Of a stretch of 34,065 nucleotides of DNA, positions 22,194 through 29,505 are shown piece by piece. Location: assembly GCA_001794125.1 (NCBI GenBank), contig MGJF01000005.1:1-34065 (forward strand), given 5' to 3'. The position numbers and the translations under genes were made by a program. Positions within the stretch are counted from its first letter, which is position 1, and each line of letters begins with the position of its first letter. Under the pieces are notes generated by a model. The model saw only the letters and a list, made by a program, of their open reading frames with translations. It was not told where the DNA came from and made no database searches. The stretch comes from Candidatus Yanofskybacteria bacterium RIFCSPHIGHO2_01_FULL_43_32. GTDB taxonomy: Bacteria > Patescibacteriota > Minisyncoccia > 2-02-FULL-40-12 > GWA2-44-9.

Positions 22194-24324
22194 GAGGTAG
22201 AGCGTAGATTTTATTTACAGCCCATTCCCAGTTAGCGAACTGCGAATCAAGATTTGGATCTGTCGGTATCGGACCCAGGGGATTGCGCTTGTCTATATAG
22301 AAAAGTATTTCATGATATTCGGGAAATGAACTGCCGTCCCGCAGATAAGCATAGTTGCCGTTTAACATCACTTTATCGGCGGTTACCGGGTCAGGATTGG
22401 CAAATTTCTCGTTGGGCATGGCGCTTAAGGCCTTAGCCATGAATTCATGCCACATTGGGCCGGAAGCGCTTATTCCGGCTCCTTCTTTGGTCATGGAATC
22501 ATTAAAGTTGTTATTTCCCGTCCATACACCGGTAACCAAAGAAGGGGCGTATCCTACCACCCAGGCGTCTTTATTGTCTTGAGTGGTTCCGGTCTTGGCG
22601 GCCACGTCGCGTCCGGGGATATACAAAGAACTTGAATATCCGAATACCGGAGCTCGCGCCGAATTGTCGGAAAGCATGTTGTTGATGAGGCGGGCTATTT
22701 GAGGGTCAAGAACCCGTTCGGGTTTATTTTCTTTTTCCTCCAAAATCTGACCGTTCGAAGATTCAACTTTCTGAATAAAAGACCATGGGCTTCGCATGCC
22801 TTCATTCGCAAAAACTCCATAAGCGGAAACTAAATCAACAAGTTTGACCTCCGCTCCTCCTAAAACAAGAGACAAGCCGAAACGCGATTTATCGCCCAAG
22901 GTCGTGATGCCCATCTTTTCGGCAAGTTCCATTGTGTCGTTGACTCCCGCCAAATAGAGCACCTTAACTGAAGGAACGTTTAAAGATTGCGCCAAGCTCT
23001 GGCGGAATGTAACCGGTCCGCGATATCTCCCGTCATAATTCTGGGGATGATAACAATCTACCCCATAGGAGTCTTTTTCTTGAGAACTATCCGGTTCACA
23101 GTTTGGGTTAAATTCCGTCTTAAGATCAAAAACGACCGTGTCGTCAGGGTAGCCTTTTTCCAAGGCGGCGGCATAGGCAAAAGGCTTGAAAGCGGAACCG
23201 GGCTGCCTGTTTGGAGCTATCGCGACGTTAAAATTTCCTTCGTCGGCAACGTTATAGTAGTCCTTAGAACCGACTAAAGCCAAGAGGTCGCCAGTCTTGG
23301 GATCTATCGCCACCAAAGAGGCATTCGTTGCTTTATATTTTTCCTTGTTTATCTCCGCGTATTTTTTGACGGTTTCTTGCGCTAAGGTTTGAAGGCTGGA
23401 ATCCAAAGTGGTAATAACTTTGAATCCGCCGCTTTCAGCCGCATTCTCACCGTATTTTGAAGCCAAGTATTCTTTTACCATAATGACAAAATGCATAGGA
23501 CGCTGGTTATCTCCGATTTCTTTCTGGATATTGATGAATTCTATTTTTTGAGCCAAAGCTTTTTGATATTCGACGTTGGAGATGAAACCGAGGGTTTCCA
23601 TTCGCGATAGAACAGAATTTTTTCTGGCCAACAGCTCATTGACGTGATTGCCAAAGGGGGAGTAGTAGCTTGGAGCTTTTGTAACAGAAGCAATTGTTGC
23701 CGCTTCGGCTATGGTCAATTGAGAAGCTTTTTTACCGAAGAATGCCTTAGCCGCTGCTTCGATGCCGTAAGCGTTGGAACCGTAGGGGATCTGATTCAGA
23801 TACATCCAGAATATCTGGTCTTTAGAAAACTTTCTCTCAATTTCAATGGCCAAGACAGCCTCTTTTATTTTTCTGGAGATTGTCCGCTCATCGCTTAACA
23901 GGGCTTTCTTAATCAGTTGTTGAGTAATAGTGGAGCCACCCTGGGAAACGTCCAAATTTATAATATCCTTAAAAAACGCCCTTGCGATACCTTTCAGGTC
24001 CAGTCCTTTATGATTATAAAAATCGCTGTCCTCGGAAGCTAACGTGGCTTCCTTGACCGTATCGGGTATTTGTTCCCAAGGTATGACGGTTCTTTTTTCT
24101 TCGCCATGAATATCGTAAAGAAGAATCTCGCCGGTACGGTCGTATATTTTAGTTGACTCGCCGACTTTTCTTGCGGCAATCGATTCCGGATCGGGCAAGG
24201 TTCTCTGAAGATATAAAAAGAAGGAAAAAAGCAGAATCGCCCCGATTACAAAGAACCACAAAAAAAGCATTGATAATGCCTTCAAGGTTTTGGAGAAACG
24301 GGACTTTCTTGTCGATTCAATCAT
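22183..24324 (-). CDS. Class A penicillin-binding protein (PBP1A family)
   Basis: 713 aa, a bifunctional peptidoglycan synthase. A basic N-terminus is followed by a membrane segment (about 17-39). The glycosyltransferase GT51 domain has EDSDFYNHKG with catalytic E98, GGSTITQQLIK (129-139) and RKIKEAVLAIEIERKFSKDQI. The transpeptidase domain has SAFK (377-380, nucleophile S377), SLN (447-449) and KTGTT (577-581). A long C-terminal tail of about 90 residues follows. ATG 24324 is chosen: the frame is open to 24456, but the extension would overlap tyrS and put an odd hydrophobic stretch before the basic start. The gene is divergent from tyrS. The organism therefore makes a peptidoglycan wall. Confidence 0.95.
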   Translation of the reverse strand: MIESTRKSRFSKTLKALSMLFLWFFVIGAILLFSFFLYLQRTLPDPESIAARKVGESTKIYDRTGEILLYDIHGEEKRTVIPWEQIPDTVKEATLASEDSDFYNHKGLDLKGIARAFFKDIINLDVSQGGSTITQQLIKKALLSDERTISRKIKEAVLAIEIERKFSKDQIFWMYLNQIPYGSNAYGIEAAAKAFFGKKASQLTIAEAATIASVTKAPSYYSPFGNHVNELLARKNSVLSRMETLGFISNVEYQKALAQKIEFINIQKEIGDNQRPMHFVIMVKEYLASKYGENAAESGGFKVITTLDSSLQTLAQETVKKYAEINKEKYKATNASLVAIDPKTGDLLALVGSKDYYNVADEGNFNVAIAPNRQPGSAFKPFAYAAALEKGYPDDTVVFDLKTEFNPNCEPDSSQEKDSYGVDCYHPQNYDGRYRGPVTFRQSLAQSLNVPSVKVLYLAGVNDTMELAEKMGITTLGDKSRFGLSLVLGGAEVKLVDLVSAYGVFANEGMRSPWSFIQKVESSNGQILEEKENKPERVLDPQIARLINNMLSDNSARAPVFGYSSSLYIPGRDVAAKTGTTQDNKDAWVVGYAPSLVTGVWTGNNNFNDSMTKEGAGISASGPMWHEFMAKALSAMPNEKFANPDPVTADKVMLNGNYAYLRDGSSFPEYHEILFYIDKRNPLGPIPTDPNLDSQFANWEWAVNKIYALPLTQ

Positions 24325-24403
24325 TAATATTATTGTGCCACAAAAGGCGCGTATTAACAAGAGTATGGAAATATAATATTTAAATGATAGAATTGAGATA
24401 CCT
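24325..24403. promoter_or_regulatory. Divergent promoters for PBP1A and tyrS
   Basis: On the + strand an extended -10, TGATAGAAT (24385-24393), lies 10 nt before the tyrS ATG and predicts a leader of only a few nt. A second TATAAT is at 24372-24377. On the minus strand TTGTTA followed after 17 nt by CACAAT would place a start just before the PBP1A ATG. Both genes lack a Shine-Dalgarno sequence, consistent with short-leader mRNAs. Confidence 0.45.
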
Positions 24404-25591
24404 ATGTTTGGTAAAAAAATAATAACAGAAGAAGGAAAAATAAAACAACTGCTCACCAGAGGGGTTCAGGAGGTTATAGATGTCGATCATTTAAAGAAGC
24501 GTCTTTTAAGCGGAGAAAAACTCAGAGTAAAACTGGGGATAGATCCCACCAGCCCCGATATTCACATCGGCCGCGCAGCGGTTCTCTGGAAATTAAGAGA
24601 ATTTCAAGACCTCGGCCATATCGCGGTTTTTATTGTGGGCGATTTTACGGGTTTGGTCGGAGATGCGTCGGATAAAGAATCCGAACGGCCGATGTTAACA
24701 GAAACCCAAATTAAGGCCAACATGAAAACTTATACGGAGCAGGCGTTTAAAATTTTGGATTCCAAAAAAACAGAAGTTTATCATAACTCTACGTGGCTTA
24801 GAAAGTTGGGTTTTATGGAATTGTCTAAAATGGCCAATCTTTTTGGGCTTCACGAATTTGAATCAAGAGAAGTTATCGCCAGGCGTATGAAAGCCGGCAA
24901 GAGAGTGTCCTATCATGAATTGCTGTACCCATTAATGCAGGGCTACGATTCGGTAGCCGTGAAGGCGGACGTAGAGTTAGGAGGAGTCGACCAAAGATTT
25001 AATCTACTAACCGGTCGCACTCTGCAAAAATTTTACGGGCAAGAACCACAAGATATTATGACGATGGAATATTTAGTCGGGTCGGATGGCCGGAAAATGA
25101 GTTCTTCTTGGGGTAATGTCGTTAATATCACCGATAAACCAAATAATATGTTCGGCAAAGTAATGAGTATTCATGATGATCTGATGCCTCAATATTTTGA
25201 ATTAGCGACACGATTATCTGCGGAGGAAATTGAAAAGATCGGGGATATGCTTAAAAAAGAAAGTCCGAAAAATATAAAGATTCGTTTGGCTGAAGAAATA
25301 GTAAGAATGTATCACGGAGAAAGAGAAGCCAAAAAAGCCAGAGACGAATGGGAAAAAGTATTTTCAAAAAAGGAGCTTCCCGAAGACATTGAAGAAGCTC
25401 CGGGAGATGGAATGAAACTTATAGATTTCATGACGGAACACGCTCTTGCGGGTTCTTCTTCGGAAGCCAAAAGATTATTGGATCAGGGAGCGGTTAGTAT
25501 AAATGATGAAGTGTCCAAAGAGTGGGGCCGTATCCTTAAAAAGGGGGATGTTGTCCGGGTTGGTCCGAGGAAGTTTCTCAAAGTATCTTAA
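24404..25591 (+). CDS. tyrS: Tyrosyl-tRNA synthetase
   Basis: 395 aa, a class I synthetase charging tRNA-Tyr. Visible: the HIGH motif as HIGR (54-57) in DPTSPDIHIGRAA, the tyrosine-binding YPLMQGYDS region (175-183), DVELGGVDQRFN (189-200), and the KMSKS loop as KMSSS (231-235). A C-terminal S4 RNA-binding domain spans about 335-395 (AKRLLDQGAVSINDE and KKGDVVRVGPRKF). The start is preceded by an extended -10 but no Shine-Dalgarno sequence. The stop codon forms the left edge of a 50-nt perfect palindrome. Confidence 0.96.
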   Translation: MFGKKIITEEGKIKQLLTRGVQEVIDVDHLKKRLLSGEKLRVKLGIDPTSPDIHIGRAAVLWKLREFQDLGHIAVFIVGDFTGLVGDASDKESERPMLTETQIKANMKTYTEQAFKILDSKKTEVYHNSTWLRKLGFMELSKMANLFGLHEFESREVIARRMKAGKRVSYHELLYPLMQGYDSVAVKADVELGGVDQRFNLLTGRTLQKFYGQEPQDIMTMEYLVGSDGRKMSSSWGNVVNITDKPNNMFGKVMSIHDDLMPQYFELATRLSAEEIEKIGDMLKKESPKNIKIRLAEEIVRMYHGEREAKKARDEWEKVFSKKELPEDIEEAPGDGMKLIDFMTEHALAGSSSEAKRLLDQGAVSINDEVSKEWGRILKKGDVVRVGPRKFLKVS

Positions 25592-25638
25592 TAATCAACA
25601 GCTCATCCGCCGGCCGGCGGATGAGCTGTTGATTATTA
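25589..25638. repeat. 50-nt perfect palindrome at the tyrS stop (possible bidirectional terminator)
   Basis: 25589-25613 is exactly the reverse complement of 25614-25638, with no spacer. The centre is the GC-rich CCGCCGGCCGGCGG. The arms continue through CAGCTCAT/ATGAGCTG to TAATAATCA/TGATTATTA. The tyrS TAA is the first three bases. It separates convergent genes and could terminate both, though no T-run follows. It shares its core with 17031-17050, 27422-27437 and 29461-29473. Confidence 0.93.
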
Positions 25639-25640
25639 TA

Positions 25641-25889
25641 CTACCAAGTTGATACCTCCTCTTCTTCTTCATCTCCCTCTCCCTCTTCATCCTCTTCCTC
25701 ATCACCATCATCTTCCTCATCGTCCAAATCCTCCTCCTCATTATCTTCTTCTTTGTCATCTGCTTCATCTGCCCTTAAAACCGACTCCTCCATAGAGGCG
25801 AACTCGCTATTTAACATAATAGCCCGGTCATGTTTTATTTGTATGTTTAGTCTCCGGAAGAGGGCTACTAAGCGATACAAACGAGACAT
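25641..25889 (-). CDS. Small protein with poly-acidic C-terminal tail
   Basis: 82 aa. The first 25 residues are basic (MSRLYRLVALFRRLNIQIKH), followed by a neutral part and then about 45 residues almost entirely Glu and Asp with a few Gly. No family recognised. It is downstream of ruvC by 22 nt on the same strand and may be the last gene of that unit. Acidic tails of this kind are DNA mimics or chaperone-like tails in some proteins, but low-complexity GAA/GAT sequence also makes open frames by chance. I judge it probably real because the frame keeps a normal N-terminal part, a stop and the operon orientation. Confidence 0.5.
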   Translation of the reverse strand: MSRLYRLVALFRRLNIQIKHDRAIMLNSEFASMEESVLRADEADDKEEDNEEEDLDDEEDDGDEEEDEEGEGDEEEEEVSTW

Positions 25890-25911
25890 TTATTAAATTT
25901 ATATTAGATAT

Positions 25912-26382
25912 CTACGTAATTTTATTACTCACTCCGCAAATTGCAATAGCTAAAGCATCGGCGGCGTCATCGGGCCTGATTTCTTCTTTTATACCCAGTA
26001 TCAATCGAACCATTTTTTGAACCTGATTTTTATCGGCCCTGCCATATCCAGAAAGTGCCTGCTTTATCTGCATGGGGGTAAATTCAAAAATTTCTAAATT
26101 ATGATTGGCGAGAGTCAGCATTATAACTCCGCGCATTTCTCCGACCGGCATGACGGTTTTTTGGTTTTTAAAAAAGAAAAGCTTTTCCACAACCGCGACC
26201 TCAGGTTTGTATTTAGTGATCAGTTTTGAGAGTTCTTTTGCTGTCTTTTTGTAATCAAACAGCTTATCTTTGCCGGTGTTTTTGATTATTCCGAAATCCA
26301 AGGCCTCAAAGCGGTTGCCTTCATTTTTAATGATTCCGAAACCGATTTGTGTAGTGCCCGGGTCTATACCGAGAATGATCAT
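25912..26382 (-). CDS. ruvC: Crossover junction endodeoxyribonuclease RuvC
   Basis: 156 aa, a resolvase that cuts Holliday junctions symmetrically. The RNase H-like fold is evident from GIDPGTTQIGFGII (D7) at the start. The catalytic acids appear as VVEKLFF (E66) and RPDDAADALAIA (D139, D142). TPMQIKQALSGYGRADKNQVQKMV is the conserved substrate-contacting region. The start overlaps the ruvB TGA stop (ATGA type, 4 nt). RuvA is not in the window. Confidence 0.95.
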   Translation of the reverse strand: MIILGIDPGTTQIGFGIIKNEGNRFEALDFGIIKNTGKDKLFDYKKTAKELSKLITKYKPEVAVVEKLFFFKNQKTVMPVGEMRGVIMLTLANHNLEIFEFTPMQIKQALSGYGRADKNQVQKMVRLILGIKEEIRPDDAADALAIAICGVSNKIT

Positions 26383-27392
26383 AACAAGGTTTCTTTTGTG
26401 GGCAAGCCGAGATGTTTTAGTCCGCCCGTGGTTATAATTCTGCCCTTCGGGGTTCTTGAGAGAAAACCCATCTGCATCAGGTATGGCTCATAGACATCTT
26501 CAATCGTTCCTTCCTCTTCCGAGATGGCCGCCGCTATTGATTTTAATCCAACAGGTCCGCCGTCAAACTTTTCAGCAATAGCCAAGAGTATCTTCCTGTC
26601 GGTCTCTTCAAGGCCTTTATGGTCGATTTCCAGCAGCTTGAGACTCTCTGTGGCTAAAGTCTCGTTCACATAATCCTTGTCCTTCATTTGAGCGTAATCT
26701 CGGACCCTTTTTAACAGGCGGTTAGCCACGCGGGGAGTAAATCTGGATGAGGCGGCCACTATTTTTATCGCCGGTTTGTCTATTTTTATATCCAGCAAAT
26801 TGGCGGAACGGCCGATTATTTTTTCAATATCCTCGTCTTTATAGAAATCCAAACGGAAATTTGCTCCGAATCTTGACCGGAAAGGCGCCGAGAGCAGAGA
26901 TATTTTGGTAGTCGCGGCTATCAGGGTGAATCTCGGCAGGTCTATCTGAAGGGTTTTTGCCGAATTACCCTTGCCGATGACGATATCAAGCTTGAAGTTC
27001 TCCATTGCCGGATAGATGACCTCTTCCACCATTTTGTTAAGCCGATGGACCTCGTCTATAAACAAGACATCTCCGTCGTTAAGACCGGTCAAAATTGAAC
27101 CGACATCGCCAGCTTTTTCCAAAGCTGTACCCGAAGTTATCTTTATGCTTGCTCCCAGTTCTTTGGCGATAAGATAGGCAAGAGTGGTTTTTCCCAAGCC
27201 GGACGGGCCGTGCAGAAGAAGATGTTCGATAGGTTCTTTTCTTTTTTTTGCCGCCCCGATTACCACTTTAAGGTTCTCTTTTATCCTGTTTTGGCCGATA
27301 TACTCCTCGAAAGTTTTGGGCCTTAAAGCCTGATCAAGCAATTGGTCTTCAGGAACCGGTTTTGGGGTTATAGAATTGGGCTTGACATTCAT
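26379..27392 (-). CDS. ruvB: Holliday junction branch-migration ATPase RuvB
   Basis: 337 aa, an AAA+ motor that drives branch migration with RuvA. Visible: LRPKTFEEYIGQ, Walker A GPSGLGKT (62-69), Walker B VLFIDEVHRL, the sensor I region LIAATTK, the arginine-finger segment FRSRFG, and the C-terminal winged-helix with EEEGTIEDVYEPYLMQMGFL and TPKGR. ATG 27392 is chosen because the protein from there (MNVKPN) matches the normal RuvB length; the frame is open to 27494 but would run into the long hairpin. There is no Shine-Dalgarno sequence. It is coupled to ruvC. Confidence 0.96.
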   Translation of the reverse strand: MNVKPNSITPKPVPEDQLLDQALRPKTFEEYIGQNRIKENLKVVIGAAKKRKEPIEHLLLHGPSGLGKTTLAYLIAKELGASIKITSGTALEKAGDVGSILTGLNDGDVLFIDEVHRLNKMVEEVIYPAMENFKLDIVIGKGNSAKTLQIDLPRFTLIAATTKISLLSAPFRSRFGANFRLDFYKDEDIEKIIGRSANLLDIKIDKPAIKIVAASSRFTPRVANRLLKRVRDYAQMKDKDYVNETLATESLKLLEIDHKGLEETDRKILLAIAEKFDGGPVGLKSIAAAISEEEGTIEDVYEPYLMQMGFLSRTPKGRIITTGGLKHLGLPTKETLL

Positions 27393-27421
27393 AGTGATTT
27401 GAACTAAAATATGGGGACTAA

Positions 27422-27437
27422 TCCGCCAGCCGGCGGA
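27422..27437. repeat. GC-rich extragenic palindrome (TCCGCC-AGCC-GGCGGA)
   Basis: Six-base arms around AGCC in an otherwise AT-rich spacer upstream of ruvB. It shares the CCGCC/GGCGG core with palindromes at 17031-17050, 25589-25638 and 29461-29473. It abuts the long hairpin that begins at 27437. Confidence 0.7.
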
Positions 27438-27607
27438 AAGGACCTTTATAATCTGTAGGCAATTGGGTCGGAGTATTTTAATACACAGGTCCAATCGGGA
27501 TATTATCTAGTTCGGACAGCTTGGTTTCGACTGGGCTACTCCTCGGAATTATCCTGCCCCGCGTTTTGTAAATTCGGGCATTTGCCTACAGATTATAAGG
27601 GTCCTTT
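27437..27607. ncRNA. 171-nt long hairpin, candidate structured RNA (6S-like architecture?) or inverted-repeat element
   Basis: Arms 27437-27462 and 27582-27607 are complementary at 25 of 26 positions, enclosing about 119 nt. Inside, further short helices can be drawn (for example GGATA with TATCC on the minus strand, flanked by an open region). Each arm contains TATAAT on its own strand. The right arm overlaps the pilB stop codon (27606-27608). A rod with a closing stem, a central open region and an upper stem recalls 6S RNA, but no sequence signature confirms this. Strand is undetermined; the minus strand matches the flanking genes. Confidence 0.4.
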
Positions 27608-29264
27608 AACCTAAAATTCTCTCTATCTCTTCAATCGAGGTGATTCCGCTCAATAATTTCAAATAAGCATCCTGCAACATGGTCACCATGCCTTCTTTTT
27701 CGGCTAATTCTTTAACGTCGGAAATAGCGGGCGATTTTAAAATAAGCCTCTCCATTTCTTTGCTGATTGAGAATGCTTCGTAAACTCCGATCCTTCCTTT
27801 GTAGCCCAGTTCGTTGCATTCTTTACAGCCTTTTCCCGGAAAATAAATTTTTAACGAGGAGTCCAGTTTGGGCAGTTTAAAGCGGTCTTTTATCGGCGAC
27901 AAGTTTTTTTGTATTTTCTCCAAAGCTTCCGGCTCAATCTTATCCTGTCTTTTGCAATTAAGGCAAAGCTTTCTTATTAATCGTTGAGCCATGGCCATGT
28001 TAATGGCAGGAGCGATTATCTGGGGTTGGATGCCCAAGTCAACGAGCCGGGGGATGGTTCCGGCCGAATCGTTGGTGTGAATGGTAGACAAAACCAGATG
28101 TCCAGTAAGAGCTGCTTGGAGGGCAATGTCGGCCGTTTCCTCGTCTCGTATCTCTCCCACAAGAATTATATCCGGATCCTGTCTGACAATTGCCCTTAAA
28201 CCATTGGCGAAGCCGTAGCCCTTTTTAGTGTCAACCTGGGTCTGAGAGATGCCCTGTACGTGGTATTCAATCGGGTCTTCGATGGTAATTATTTTTGTGC
28301 CGGATGAATTTAAATACTGAACAAAAGAATATAAGCTGGTGGTCTTACCGGAACCGGTAGGGCCGGTAGTAAGAATGGCGCCGGTGGCCCGGTCCAACTG
28401 TTCCTTTACTATTTTCAAAAGATCCTCCCTCATTCCGAGATCTTCAAGTTTTGTCTTGATGGTTCGGGGGTCCAATAAACGCATAACGATAGCTTCTCCG
28501 AATTCGCTGGGGAGAACGGAAACCCTTACCTCAATATCAACGGTCTTTTGCCTGATGGTGAACCTGCCGTCTTGGGGAGAACTGTGAATATTGAGCTTGA
28601 GTTTAGATAATACTTTGATACGGTTCAGAATCTTCTCGTATGAAGATTTTTCCAGAACAGTAACGTCATTCAAAACCCCGTCGAATCTGTAACGGAGACG
28701 GGTTCTTTCAGCTTCCGGTTCAAAGTGAATATCGGAAGCGCCTATTTTAAGAGCTCCGGCAATTAATGTTTCAAGCATCCTGGTGGCCGAAATTTTAGTG
28801 ACTTTGTCTTTCAGGTCCCCGATGTTTTTTATTTCATCCTGTATTTTGTTAAGCTCTTCTTCTTTTATCTCTATCGCTCCGACCTCGAAAAGCTCCTGTG
28901 ACTGGGCGAATTTATACCGGCTTAAGATACCTTCAAGAACAGAAGGGGAAGTAACGACGGGGTTAATAGTAAACCCCTTTGTTTTGAGCGCTTCCATGGT
29001 TTTTTGAGTATTTGAATTTTCCGGGTTGGTGATGGCTACTGTCAGCTTGTTTCCCGATTTGTAGATTATGGCCAAACTTGAGGAGCGAGCGGTATCTTCG
29101 TCTATTGTAACCAAGGCCTCATTATCAATAGGAGCCGACTTTAAATCTGAAAATGGCAGATCAAATTTTTTAGCCAAAGCCACGGAATCTTCTTCGGTTC
29201 TTTTGAGCTGAATTTCAGACAGCTTCTTCTCCAATTCCTCCTCTTTTTTGTTTAGGGTTGGCAT
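27606..29264 (-). CDS. pilB: Type IV pilus / type II secretion assembly ATPase (PilB/GspE)
   Basis: 552 aa. The N-terminal T2SSE_N-type domain (about 20-115) is followed by the ATPase with Walker A GPTGSGKT (301-308), Asp box ITIEDPIEY (326-334), Walker B DPDIILVGEIRD (363-374) and His box LTGHLVLSTIHTND (386-399). A tetracysteine zinc motif (CLNC and CKEC), typical of PilB/GspE and absent from PilT, lies near the C-terminus. It powers pilin polymerisation at the inner membrane. No pilin, PilC or PilT is nearby; in reduced genomes these genes are often scattered. The protein starts MPTLNKKEEELEKK and no better start is seen. Confidence 0.94.
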   Translation of the reverse strand: MPTLNKKEEELEKKLSEIQLKRTEEDSVALAKKFDLPFSDLKSAPIDNEALVTIDEDTARSSSLAIIYKSGNKLTVAITNPENSNTQKTMEALKTKGFTINPVVTSPSVLEGILSRYKFAQSQELFEVGAIEIKEEELNKIQDEIKNIGDLKDKVTKISATRMLETLIAGALKIGASDIHFEPEAERTRLRYRFDGVLNDVTVLEKSSYEKILNRIKVLSKLKLNIHSSPQDGRFTIRQKTVDIEVRVSVLPSEFGEAIVMRLLDPRTIKTKLEDLGMREDLLKIVKEQLDRATGAILTTGPTGSGKTTSLYSFVQYLNSSGTKIITIEDPIEYHVQGISQTQVDTKKGYGFANGLRAIVRQDPDIILVGEIRDEETADIALQAALTGHLVLSTIHTNDSAGTIPRLVDLGIQPQIIAPAINMAMAQRLIRKLCLNCKRQDKIEPEALEKIQKNLSPIKDRFKLPKLDSSLKIYFPGKGCKECNELGYKGRIGVYEAFSISKEMERLILKSPAISDVKELAEKEGMVTMLQDAYLKLLSGITSIEEIERILG

Positions 29265-29400
29265 ATTGTATGTATTCCCATCTTAACATTTCGTATCTCT
29301 CGATTTATGAACAAGTATGGAGCCAACATAGCGAACCCACTTCTTTTGTAAAGATAAATTTGTGGATAAGGTGCTTATCGCCCTGTCGGTTTCTGCGAGG

Positions 29401-29429
29401 TTGACTTTGTTTCAGGAATCTGATAATAT
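29401..29429 (+). promoter_or_regulatory. Strong sigma-70-like promoter for nusA-tig
   Basis: TTGACT (29401-29406), 17-nt spacer, TAATAT (29424-29429), with TGA directly before the -10 (extended -10). The predicted start is near 29436, giving a leader of about 70 nt. The leader contains the GC-rich hairpin CCGCC-GAT-GGCGG (29461-29473). This is the clearest promoter in the window. The rest of the 241-nt spacer between pilB and nusA holds no gene. Confidence 0.7.
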
Positions 29430-29460
29430 GGCTGTATAAAGATTGATTACTACTGAATGT

Positions 29461-29473
29461 CCGCCGATGGCGG
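29461..29473. repeat. Small CCGCC-GAT-GGCGG hairpin in the nusA leader
   Basis: Five-base arms around GAT, in the predicted 5' leader of nusA. It carries the same CCGCC/GGCGG core as three other extragenic palindromes in the window. It could influence nusA expression, but no T-run or sequestered ribosome site is evident. Confidence 0.5.
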
Positions 29474-29505
29474 TCATTTGTTTAATAATCTCAACAAAAC
29501 TGAAT

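Noticed and set aside
24325-24456. 44-residue N-terminal extension of PBP1A
   Set aside because: It would overlap the divergent tyrS gene and its promoter, and adds a hydrophobic stretch unlike class A PBPs.
27393-27494. N-terminal extension of RuvB
   Set aside because: It runs into the long hairpin and exceeds the normal RuvB length.
27523-27531. GGTTTCGAC, a motif seen in tmRNA 5' domains
   Set aside because: No acceptor stem, tag frame or 3' T-arm can be placed, and the spacer is too short for a tmRNA of normal length.
27437-27607. Firm 6S RNA assignment
   Set aside because: Only the overall shape fits; no diagnostic sequence could be verified by eye, so it is kept as a low-confidence candidate.
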